Origin: Cyprinodon diabolis
Taxonomy: Eukaryota; Chordata; Actinopteri; Cyprinodontiformes; Cyprinodontidae
Assembly: GCA_030533445.1 (NCBI GenBank)
Contig: CM060081.1
Span: 1 to 64,000, forward strand
Direction of reading: 5' to 3'
DNA: 64,000 bases
Position numbers and translations under genes: made by a program. This document shows positions 46,271 to 56,600 of this stretch, piece by piece (position 1 is the stretch's first letter; each line of letters begins with the position of its first letter). The notes under the pieces were generated by a model. It did not search any database and was not told where the DNA came from. It saw only the letters and a list, made by a program, of their open reading frames with translations.

Positions 46271-47054
46271 TAGGCCTGTCAAGGCAACAAATTTTGCTGG
46301 GCAATGATTTGTTTTTCTAAAAAGTATTAAGATAAATCATATTGCCATTTGGAGGCTTCATAAATATATCCTCTCGACTTACCATATCACACACATTAAA
46401 CAGGTGGGGTTGTTTGGTATAAATCCAAAAAACTCAAATCCTTCTATTGTTGTGTTTGGCTTTGACACCTATTTAATTTCTTTTCAAACTAGTGTTTCTG
46501 TGGCTGCCCCTCATGGGGATCTCGTTTTAAGTTTGAGGATGAGTCTACCTGACACAAGTAAGGTTCCCCCCAACATAATATTAACCTGGCTGGCCGCCAG
46601 GCTTTACCCCGCCCCCACCAGCCTAAGTGTCATTTTTAATTTGAAATCTCTCAATGTTTGAGAGCGACATAAAGCGGTCAGTTAAGTTCCCATCTGGAGG
46701 AAAGCATCCTGGTCAACTAACGTTTTGCGCTAGCTGGTATTAGCTTTACACATACTATGGCACCCAGTTAAGGGGCTGCATTGCACAAGTCCCTGTTCCC
46801 TGGGCACCTCACCCAACCCACCAGAACAGTACCCCAAGGATTACCCCTTTTTCTGTAGGAGATTCTGGCAACATTTAATCCTTCTCCTCCATTGAAAATG
46901 AGAAGGGAAGGGTGAGCAGAGACCAATGCACCACACTGAGACAGAAACACAAGAGGAAATATTCAAGTATGCATACGCAAATTATTGTTTATTTTAATTA
47001 CTCGTGATTAAAATTGTGCAATTAATCAATATATTGCTTATGGTGACATGCCTC
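46271..47054. mobile_element. Non-autonomous hAT element, 784 bp, TSD ATGGTTCC
   Basis: The left end is TAGGCCTGTCAAGGC; the right end is GACATGCCTC, an imperfect inverted match. ATGGTTCC is duplicated exactly at 46263-46270 and 47055-47062. Only 24 bp separate its left duplication from that of the previous hAT element. Both lie between two HECT exons. Confidence 0.82.
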
Positions 47055-47229
47055 ATGGTTCCTACACTGTTTTATGATGCAAATGACTTCCTATATTGCA
47101 TATATGCTATCAGAATTATTCATTTTTATACTGTAGCTTTACAGCATGCTATGTATGCCCCTGAATAAAATGGGGAAGGATAGTACATTGTTATTTACTG
47201 GATTGTTGATGCCTCTTTTGGTCTTTCAG

Positions 47230-47309
47230 ATTGAAAATGCTGCTTCACTGGATGCAGCATTGGATGTTACAGACAGCAGGGTGTCTAAGACATGTAGCTG
47301 CTGTGGAAG
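47230..47309 (+). pseudogene. HECT-gene exon, left part, frameshifted and split by a hAT insertion
   Basis: An acceptor GTCTTTCAG precedes ENAASLDAALDVTDSR. The frame then shifts: the preserved protein continues one base out of register as CLRHVAAVEE across the hAT insertion point. This is a linker typical of fish HECT proteins (ADxLxxxGCLRHV-like). The 8-bp duplication TGTGGAAG ends at 47309, and the exon resumes at 50994. A small deletion or insertion near 47277-47283 explains the shift. The gene cannot make a normal product. Confidence 0.68.
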
Positions 47310-47333
47310 CATAGGCGTAACTTCCTTAAGGAC

Positions 47334-48608
47334 CAGTGTTGGGCACGTTACTTTGAAAAAGTAATTAGTTATAGTTACTAGTTACTTCTCCCAAAAAGTA
47401 ACTGAGTTACTAACTGAGTTACTCCACAATAAAAGTAAGTAGTTACTAGTAAAAGTAACTATTGCGTTACTTTTGCGTTTCTCGCCCCCGTACCCCTCAC
47501 CACCCAGCCCCCACCTTCTCACCGTGTGTTTCCAAAGCCAGCTGAATAGAGCGGACGACAAAGACAAGAACCTGCAGAGAGTTTAGCATTTATTGCAACT
47601 CAATGTAAATGACATCAGGGGGAACGCGATGTGAAGTTTTTTAACAGGGCATTCAGATCTGGTGAGTATATGAAATTAATAACTGGGGATGTCTAATTCT
47701 GAAATCCTGTGTGTTTGGGTTGTTATAGATACTGCAACATCTATCTATCCATCTATCTATCTAGATGTATACTCTGTGTGTGACATAAAATATGGATCTC
47801 CATCCCTGCCACAAAGGCCATCGAATAATGTTTAAAATAAAAAATACAGTAGGTTGAGAAGGCAGAGTATCCATCCACCCATCCATCCATCCATCCATCC
47901 ATCCAGATTTCTCCCTTTCATTTGATCGTTCACGCTCTCCATAGTTCTCCTGTGGCGCGAGCACAGGGCGACTGGTGCGCGCCTTTAGCGAGCATGCGCG
48001 TTTCCTGTCGCTTGCGCGGGGACTCGTGCCGCCTGCGCTGTGCGGAGATGCAGAGGAAACCGTATCTGATGGGGAAACGCAGCTTGACGTAACACCGGTA
48101 TTTCCATGTGGAAAACGCTGTTTTGCTGCTGGAGTCATCCTCACTCTCCATCTCTCTGTGTGTGCTGTACGTTAACACCAGCGGAAACACCCACCTACCC
48201 AACCGACAGACGGAATCTCACTATACATCAGCCATTCTCATCCTCCCCTCTCCCACAACAAGGCGCGCAACTCTGGATGACCTAAAAATAATCTTTAATA
48301 TCTCTTAAACAAAAGTAGCACAAACAAATTTTTTTTCTGCGCAAATCTGCACTAACGTTGCACTAACCATTCAGTCTATTTGCAGAGTTTTTTGACGTGG
48401 GTGGGGTGTCAGCTTCACGCAGCTGCGCACGAGTCCTATCATGAAAAAAGGTTCATTGTGCGACCTGAGTAACGTGCAGTAACGGGGTGTCTGCAATGGT
48501 AACTGCGTTATAGTTACAGTCAAAGTAATTAGTTAGATTACTCGTTACTAAAAGAAGGTAACGGCGTTAGTAACGCCGTTACTTTCAACGCCGTTAGTCC
48601 CATCACTG
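47334..48608. mobile_element. Nested hAT element, 1,275 bp, TSD TTAAGGAC
   Basis: The left end is CAGTGTTGGGCACGTTACTT; the right end is GTTAGTCCCATCACTG. TTAAGGAC is duplicated exactly at 47326-47333 and 48609-48616. The ends are rich in GTAACG/AGTTACT motifs typical of a widespread fish family. It includes an ATCT repeat (47741-47763) and an ATCC repeat (47872-47905). It landed 24 bp inside the outer hAT end. Confidence 0.9.
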
Positions 48609-49101
48609 TTAAGGACTGGTGTGGACATGTCCCCACCAATCTTGACCGGTAGGGGGACAGTCCCCACCAATATTTTGTACACGTATTTTGCTTTCGGTGC
48701 TGCGTATATCTGATTAAAACCCCATTCATGCCGCTCCTCAGAAAGAAAATAAAAAAAATTCTCCCCGCTGCTCACCGTCCACAAACCCCGACAAAAAAAC
48801 TCAGAAAAAAGAATCTGTTGCCTCTCGCTTTCTCCCCATCACCCCCCTCCGCCCTCTCCCCATAACACCTGATGCTTTCCTCCAAAAATGCTAACCCATT
48901 CAGGGACAGCAGTAGACTCAGACTTGCAGGTGAGAGGGACTTGTGGAAATATTAAGACCTAATTTTAGTCAGGAGAGACTTAAAGTAGTAAAAGAATAGA
49001 GAATAGTGTAAAAATAAGTTAATACCGTATTTAAAATATAACTGAACCGTTGGAAAAAAAACTCAAACCACTTTTTTCCGGCCCTGTTATGTCAGCTACA
49101 C

Positions 49102-49411
49102 TAGAGTCCTGCAACGGGTCGGGTACCCGCGAAAAATACATAAATAAAAATAAACGGGTCGGGCCGATATTTTTTTAGTGCGGCAGGTAGTTGGTGATTT
49201 TCTTTTATGCGTGTGTGTTGTTATGGACATCAGAAATGTTATATTAATCAGGCACTGGGTGCAGCGCAGCGTACAATAACCTATGATGTGTTAACGGGTC
49301 GGGTTCCGATTTGAATTGAAGATATCCGCGGGTGACGGGTCGGGTTCGGTAGTCATCCTAACGGGTTCGGGCGGGTGCGGGTTGGTAAAACTCGACCCTT
49401 GCAGGTCTCTA
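49102..49411. mobile_element. Nested hAT MITE, 310 bp, TSD AGCTACAC
   Basis: Ends are TAGAGTCCTGCA and TGCAGGTCTCTA. AGCTACAC is duplicated exactly at 49094-49101 and 49412-49419. The body is full of ACGGGTCGGG strings. Confidence 0.88.
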
Positions 49412-50076
49412 AGCTACACTACATTCAGTATCATTGCCATGGAAACAGACAACAGTGCCAATATATCAGAACTATACTAAAACACACGCAAATAATTTCC
49501 CACATAAAAAATAGGACTTTCAGTCCATTACAGTTTTCCGTTTTTAGAGGGTTGTTTATTTTGTGTTTATTAAGTGATGGCTGTGGTATATTAGCTTTCA
49601 ATGCTATAAGCTTTCGCAGCAGTGATTGACTAATTTAAACACCTGCTCTACTGATGGTCTATCGGAGTTGGTGTTTAGGTTGTACATAAAGAACACCTTT
49701 TATTTGAAGCTTCTTGTAGCTATTGTTTTAATCCCGGCTTCACTTAAAACTTTTTCCTGACCTTGTTATATAGTTGTCATAGTGTTGACATTCAGTAGCA
49801 AGCACTGCGCCCCTTTTTCTTTTATATGTACACGTACATTTAAGATTTAGCGTGTTATGTTGACAACTCATGAGCAAGCTGCTTTTTGCAATCTAGCAGG
49901 AAGGTAAGGATAGGATCTTGCAGGTGTGACGTCACTCTGCAGGGGGTCCAAAGATAAAAGATTTAAACAATTTTGGCATTGGAATTTCAGATTTAAGGGA
50001 GTTAGAAAGTTCACTTAGTAAAAGTGCAAATAATAAATCTGATTACCGATTACTTTTAAGCTGGTTGAACATACTG

Positions 50077-50195
50077 CGACAGACTGGTGACCTGTCCAGG
50101 GTGATCCCACCTCTCACCCAGAACGTGGCTAGAGATATGCACCAGCACCTCCTGGTCCCACTGAGGGATAAGGTTAAAGAAAATGGATGGTTGAA
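50077..50195 (+). repeat. SINE/LINE-tail type fragment ending in AATGGATGG
   Basis: The stretch from GACAGACTGGTGACCTGTCC through CACCTCTCACCCAGAACGT to AAAATGGATGG matches a very common fish retroposon tail. It shows several substitutions, so it is an old copy carried inside the outer hAT element. Confidence 0.7.
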
Positions 50196-50240
50196 CATGG
50201 TCTGTTCTCCCAGATTCTATCAAATCAGTATTGATACCCT

Positions 50241-50587
50241 CAGGGGCGGATTTAGGAAATGTGGGGCCCTAGGCAGAGACAGGCAGGGGGCCCCCTGAGA
50301 AGAAAACCCATAAAACAGACCCATTCTATAGATAGAGAAATGTTAATAGAATAGACATCCATTATTTGTTCTAGGTTTTGTCCCTCTCTTCTTGTCCCTT
50401 TTTCCTCTCTATTTATCAGCGTTCTGATGGCATTTTAGCCAAAGGATTTTTATCAAAAACATAATTAATGTGCACAAATAAGGAATAGTTGTATTAACTA
50501 TACATGTAAACAGAGTTTTATGGGGCCCCCAGGAACTTGGGGCCCTAGGCAACTGACTAGTATTACCTAATGGTAAATCCCCCCCTG
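50241..50587. mobile_element. Nested hAT-like MITE, 347 bp
   Basis: Ends are CAGGGGCGGATTTAG and GTAAATCCCCCCCTG. The flanks GATACCCT (50233-50240) and GATACTGT (50588-50595) are an 8-bp duplication with two mismatches. The interior has GGGGCCC-rich strings on both sides (GGGGCCCTAGGC) as inner repeats. Confidence 0.75.
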
Positions 50588-50993
50588 GATACTGTGCTGG
50601 TGGATGTTCTTGACAGAAAGACGGAGTTGCTTAATCATATTCTGCTTAAGGCCCCATAAGATCTTGTCCGAGTCCTGGTTTAAAAGTAAATTAATTTTAA
50701 AAAGTGACCTAAAATTGACCGTCAATAAATGTTCTACAAAATTTATATATTTATTTGATTTCTTTGATTTGTACTGTCTGTTTAGATTTATGTGATATTT
50801 TTTTGCACAAAATATATAAGTGAATATTGTAACAGTTATGTTTTCAACTGTAAGCATTAAATTGATAAATGTTATTCACATTTTTTTGGCTTTATCCTTT
50901 CCAACAAAAAAAAAGGCGTCACGCAGGTAGCTCCCTTTCCTTATGAGCCGTCCCCACCAACTTTCAACACAAAGTTACACCCTTGTGTGGAAG

Positions 50994-51040
50994 AAAAGAA
51001 AGTGATTGTAGCAGACTATGGGTTACAGACTTATGTTATT
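50994..51040 (+). pseudogene. HECT-gene exon, right part after the hAT insertion
   Basis: This continues the exon interrupted at 47309: together with the last bases of the duplication it reads EEKKVIVADYGLQTYVI, similar to the AD-Y-x-WYVI segment of fish HECT proteins. Similarity fades after about 51040. A longer frame (50987-51346) continues with hydrophobic residues and then unrecognised sequence, and should not be taken as a gene. Confidence 0.6.
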
Positions 51041-51734
51041 GTTCTCTTCTCCTGTGCGTTTTGTTTTTTATTAATGCACGTCATGTGTATATCTTTTCAG
51101 ACAGACACAGTGACAAAAATATTTGCCCAAGTTTCAAGGCCAATCCCCCCTGATGGGAGACAGTGGTACCCTATGTACATTTCAAAGTATCGACTGCGTT
51201 ATCGCAGTTTCTCAGCTCAGCAGAGAATGATATACACCCTCCCTTCTGAGAGTTTGTCCATCAGCTGTTCATATGTTCACAACCACGTTATACTCATCCA
51301 AATGTCATATGTCATGATGAATCATATGCCACAATCACTTTGCTGATGTTCCCCTCTTTGATTATCTAAATGGAACAGTTATCTTTTATCTCATTAGTTA
51401 CCTTATTACCCCATCGTTCAAACATGGTCTTTCAGCCCTTCAGTTCCTGACTGCACTACAGTAACACCCTACTATGCTGACCCCTGTCCTGTGCCACAAT
51501 GAAAAGCGAATTACTTGCTTTGAACTCGAGAGACTCTTCAAACCTACGCTCAGTCCTTCCGGGAGCAACAAAGAAAATCAAACCATGGCCTATTGGGCAG
51601 ACTATCTCCTCGATTGTGAAGGTTTGCTATTTTTTTTTTATTTATTGGGAAAACCATATTACTCTTGTTTACCTGAACATTTATTTATTCGCAGAAGGTG
51701 AGACTGCATTGATACATCCTGAAATAGCCAAACC

Positions 51735-52359
51735 GAATGGCTTGAGTTTATCATAACCATCCACATGCCACATATAGTTCGGTCCCATAGAGTGGTAGGT
51801 TCTCCTTATAAAGCTCCCGTGTGCTCTCCTCTCGCACCCTTGAGAATTGAGCTCCCATAGCAAATTCATTATATGATCCCACTTCACTTGCAGATTGTAC
51901 CTTTGTTTAAGTACCTGCCACATGGTGCGGTATCCAAACAGCTGTCCGGGTCCATGGAGCTCCTGTCTTATTGCCCTAATTATTACATTTCTTGAAGAGT
52001 AATCCTTTCTGCGATAGTGTCCGGCATTATTCAGTTTGTACACATCAGCTTTTCAGAGACCTCAAGCTGATGTGTACACCATGTAAACATTACATCATGT
52101 CTACGATTACAGCGTACGAGTGACCCTCATTAAAATAATGTATGCACTGATGCAGCATATCCGGTTCATCCGTCTGTTGGGTACCATTTAAAAACTCCAA
52201 AGACCGACCGCAGGAAAAACAAAACCGTGTTAAACTGCTCATGAGTGCCGTAGAGCGTGCAAAAAGCAACTCGATTGGCTTCCATCTTGGTTCATCATGA
52301 ACGCTCCGGTTATCACTTCCGGGTAAGCTTTGAAGACAGTCCCTCCCTTTCCGCAACAT
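51735..52359 (-). pseudogene. IS3EU-like integrase-core pseudogene
   Basis: The minus strand starts about 52359 with a helical N-terminal part (SLTRFCFSCGRSLEFLNG, then CIHYFNEGHSYAVIVDMM). It meets a TAA near 52090, continues with HGVHISLRSLK, hits a second stop and shifts frame near 52045. It then gives YRRKDYSSRNVIIRAIR, GPGQLFGYRTMWQVLKQRYN and YHSMGPNYMWHVDGYDKLKP before ending at FGLAISGCIN. The last motif holds the first catalytic aspartate of a retroviral-type integrase core, as in the IS3EU group of eukaryotic transposons and related uncharacterised fish proteins. The remaining catalytic core is missing. It points toward the HECT gene (convergent). Confidence 0.72.
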
Positions 52360-52374
52360 TTTGTCAGTTGTAAA

Positions 52375-52461
52375 AGTGTTTTCTCAAATGTAAAGTTGTT
52401 TCAAGATTTGTAAAAGTGTTTCAGATTTTGTATTGTTGGTTTGCACTTCCCGGCCACCGTA
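52375..52461. repeat. Possible end of the IS3EU-like element with subterminal repeats
   Basis: GTAAAAGTGTTT occurs near 52370 and 52412, and ATGTAAAGTTGTTT lies between, giving three related strings. The block ends GCACTTCCCGGCCACCGTAG just before an L2 LINE tail. Subterminal repeats next to a transposase 5' end fit a transposon terminus, but the opposite end was not found. Confidence 0.4.
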
Positions 52462-52693
52462 GATGGCCAGTCATAAGGAGCCTGGTTCTGCTGGAGGTTT
52501 CTTCCTGTTCAAAGGGAGTTTTTCCTCTCCACTGTCGCTACAAGCATGCTTAGTGTGAGGGATTGCTGAAGAGTCAATGAGTCGATGCAATCAACTTTGA
52601 ATCAATCTGACTGGATGATCTGGGGAACTGGAAAGTGACCTGAGATGACATGATGTGATTTGAAGCTATAGAAATAAACTGAATTGAATTGAA
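52462..52693 (+). repeat. L2 LINE 3' tail fragment
   Basis: It matches the 3' end of the L2 copy at 63750-64000 (AGCCTGGTTCTGCTGGAGGT, then the CCACTGTCGC and TTAGTGTGAGGGATTG regions) and ends in AATAAACTGAATTGAATTGA. Divergence is moderate. It may be a 5'-truncated LINE or a SINE sharing the LINE tail. Confidence 0.82.
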
Positions 52694-53632
52694 GACCAAT
52701 AGTGTCCCTACCAAAGCTGAAATCAAACCTACACCCGCGGTTACAACAGCCACTTAAAAAGAATAAAGATTTAGTGATATCTAAAATAGTTCTGACTAGG
52801 AATATTGTAATGGTGACTAGGTAAAATGCTTTAGTGCTAAAATGTGACTAGTCAGCCTGCCTATTTTATGTCAAAACGGAGCCTGATTATTCTTTTTAAA
52901 GTATCAAACTAAATTTTAGATTGGCATTATTGAAATTGAGAAATCCAGAATTCTAATATAACTAGTCATAAAATAAGTAGCTACTTCATATCTGTAATGA
53001 AATTTCAAGTAGCAGAAATATATTTTAGATTTTAAGAATTGGATTTCTGAATATCTGTAATGTTATATTAAATTATGATATCTGAAATTGTAATTATGAC
53101 TAGCTTTAACTCTATTATGGAGATCTGAATTAGAATTCATTGATTTTTTTTTTTTATTTAATTTAGCATTTTTTTATTTATTTATTTATTTTTATTTATT
53201 TTATTTTATTTGATTTTTTTTCATCCATTTTTTAAATAGGAAGAATGTTTAATTTAGACAGTAAGAATGTTATGTTGGATATCTGGATTTGAAAGCCCAG
53301 TAAACATGACTGGGTCATTTGTACTAGTAAGAATTACATTTTAGATATCAGAAATGTTCAGTTTGACTACGAAGAAATGCATTTTTGACATCTGGATAAC
53401 ATATTCAGTCAAGCTAATAAATGTCAAAACGGCCTGCCATATATGCTACCATATTTGCTGTGTAGAAAAACTCGGAGCTTGGAGGCGTGTGTTTCAGTGG
53501 GCGGGTCTTGCAGTCTTGCAGGATGCAGTCAGATATACTTGGGTAACTATTTCCTTGGGACCAGGTTCCAGAAGTTCCATCACTAGTCCTTTACTTTCAG
53601 CTGCTGCTTTTTTGCTCTCAGATTTTATCATC
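52694..53632. other. Region upstream of the p3h1 start codon
   Basis: 52693-52740 repeats the 17094-17142 motif. 53144-53222 is a T/A-rich low-complexity tract of ATTT units. No TATA box or initiator can be assigned with confidence; promoter and 5' untranslated region should lie in about 53400-53632. Confidence 0.4.
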
Positions 53633-56600
53633 ATGGAAATTCTCAAAGCGCTGATCTTTCTCTGTCTTTCTGTGGCGGTTTGCAGGTCAGACTCTAATCT
53701 GAGCAGTGATTTAGTTTTGCTCCCCTATGATTTCCTTTTTGACGCGGCGGTGGAAGCCTACTATAAGGGGGACTGGCTGGCAGTCATCCTGAACATGGAG
53801 AAAGCCATCAGGAACAAAGATGCGCTCCGGAACATTAAGGCGCAGTGTCGGCTGCGCTGCGCAAACCAGTCCGCCTTCAGCCTGCCTTCAGTCGGCATGA
53901 AGGTTCCCATCCCCGGGGCAGGATCTGTGGAAGATTTAAGCTTTTTCCAGACCATCCTGCAGCGCGCAGACTGTATAAATGTCTGTGAAACGGAGAAGCT
54001 TGGTTCACCAACTCTGCACCAAGTCAGCGAGGAAGTGGATCTGGAGTTTCGGAGGAGGAGCCCCTACAACTACCTCCAAGTGGCTTATTTCAAGGTAAAT
54101 CAGCATTTAGGTCGATATTTGGATTTTCTGTTTCCATTCAGAGGTTAGGCAGGAACCCCCCCCCCCCCTCTGCCACGTCAGAAACTATTCTGCCTCCTCC
54201 TCAATCTGACGCCGGATTTACGGACCGGGTTCAAAAACAGCGACCAGGAATTGGAACCAGAGACCGAACTGAGCGCGCAGGTTCCGGTCAAAGCGGACCG
54301 ATGTGCAGCGTTTAAACTCCCATAATCTCGCTCTACAAACCGCTCTGCCACGCGCTCAACTTTAATAACTCGTGCTCGGCTTCATCTGGGCGCGCGCTCG
54401 GCCTGATTGCAATGCGCGCATGGCTTCAGGCTATGGAAGCAAATCGTTAACATAATTCAAATGAAAAAGCATTTTCAGAAATGCTTTTTCATTTTAAGAA
54501 TGTTGCTGCATTGTTTGACTCATAAATGAAATTAGTAATCAATCATCCTTTTTGCATTTTCATTTTCTTTAACACCGCTCATCCTTTTACGTAATTAAAA
54601 TGAAAATGACATTTGAGATTTATTTTTGAAAATGAACGCCTGCAAATACAAGAGTAAAAAAAAAAAAAAAAGTAATAAATGAATACATTTGAAGATTATA
54701 ACAGACAATAAATAATTAAGGTAATTTTTACTAAGGCGAATAAGTAAAGAAACCAATTAAAAGAGATATATACATTTATGTCTCACTGTATAATTTAATT
54801 TCTACCTATATTTACTTATTGTATTTTTGGGGGCAAATAATTGTATGCTTATTTATTTATTGAGCATTTATTTATTTCTGTATTTTTTTTAAATCTGGTA
54901 GAGCTGGTCCTCCATATAAAAGCTCAGTGAGGAAAAATGTACAGGATGTATCTGCAGTAGGCTTCGTAAACGAACACGTTACGTCGTGAACAACCTAAGA
55001 AAAACGGACGGTGTTACGCTCGCTGTCATCAGCAGACGGTCGGGTGGACGGCATCAAGGCGTTTTCCAACATGCTGGTCTTTTGATAGTAAACTGCTAAA
55101 TGAAGTTTTTCCTCGTTTTAGCTGTTTCTATTGACTCCAGTTTTTATCAGCTACCAGATAATCCCACAGCTAAACAAAACGATATCCCAGCTGAATCTGA
55201 GGACAGCTAGTGCGTGCTCCACCATTTGCTCATCATCAACTATTACAAAATTTGAGTGATTTGATCGCCTTAAAGCCGCTTGACCAGGCTTTAGCTACCA
55301 TTGCAAACAGCCGTACATTTTATGGCCTTTACTGAAAAAAGACATATTTTGGGCCCTAAATTCCCCTTAGAAACTTTGCTCAAAGTTTCACAAGCAGCAG
55401 ATGCTGGAGTTGGATATATATAATTGTGTCTGCTGGACGTCCCAATTGAACCAAACAGAGCAGCTGATTTATAAGCTGGAATTCGAAGTCCTTCAGCTCT
55501 GATTCCTCCCGTCACAACCGGGATGCCTTGGGGCCCTTCTCCTGGGGCCCCTACTTTTTATTATCCAACTTCGGCCCCTTGATAACCTCTGTATGTATTA
55601 TGGGTATCATTCATTGTTATTGTTATGTGGATGACACCCAGCTCTATTTATCTGGAAAGCCTAACTCCAAATTCCTTCCCTCACTTCTTGCCTTTCTGAA
55701 ATCAAAGCCGGGTTCACCTCTAAACCTCCTGAAGCTAATTGCAACAGAACAAAGATCTTTGTTGTAGGAATCAAAACTCTTTTATCGATTTATAGTTCCT
55801 CTTTCTCAGTTGATAGTTCCAGCATCTACCCTATCCGTGTATTCTGGACTCTGGGTGTTATCTTTAATAGCGCTCCCACATAAATAACATTACCTGTTCT
55901 TCGTATCTTTATCTACTAAACATTCATTGTCTTAATCCTTTCCATCCGCTCTGCCTCTGTTCTCATCCATAGCCTTGTCACCTTCTGCATTGATTTCTGC
56001 AACTGTCTTCTTTTTGGTATTTCTCTAAAATCCCTCCATAGGGTTTGGTTGGTTCAGAATTTAGCGGCTCGTTTAATTACAGAAACGCCCTCATTTTTTT
56101 TACATCACCTCAGTGTTACAGGAGCTCAACTTCAGAATTCAGTTCTTAATGCTCACATTCAAGGTAATCCTTAATCTTGCCCCCGCCCCACCCCCCTTCC
56201 ACCCATCTTACTGAGCCTCCAATCAACCTCATCTCCATGGGGAGAACAGCTTTCTCCCACTCTGCTCCCAAAATCTGGAATTCCCTCTTTGGTATTTAGA
56301 AAACTGACACTTTAACTCATTAAAGTGTAAAAACCCAGTTTTTACAGACTGCATATTTCTACTGAGGGCCTGTCCCGCTTCTAACATTATGTATTATTGA
56401 TGGTTTGTTGTTCAGTGTTCTGGAAGTAGCTTTAAATAAAATGTATTATTGTCATTGTTATTTTATACAGTAAACAATTGATGCTGTTGTTTTTGTCTTA
56501 AGGACTAATGCAAAATGCCTCCTTAAATGCCTTTGAAGTCTGGTTCAGGTTTGTCCATGATTTCCCATGACTCTTTGCAATTTAAAGTGATTGGGTCATT

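Larger units (their letters stand above)
47310..50985. mobile_element. Composite hAT element, 3,676 bp, TSD TGTGGAAG, with three nested elements
   Basis: The left end is CATAGGCGTAACTT and the right end, reversed, is CAAGGGTGTAACTT. The similarity continues inward with TGGTGTGGACATG against TTGGTGGGGACGG. Exact TGTGGAAG flanks lie at 47302-47309 and 50986-50993. Subtracting the three nested elements and their duplications leaves about 1,720 bp of its own sequence with no transposase frame. It splits a HECT exon. Confidence 0.85.

Noticed and set aside
51094..51346. Possible downstream HECT exon after TTTTCAG
   Set aside because: The translation shows no HECT motif, and the catalytic cysteine region could not be found.
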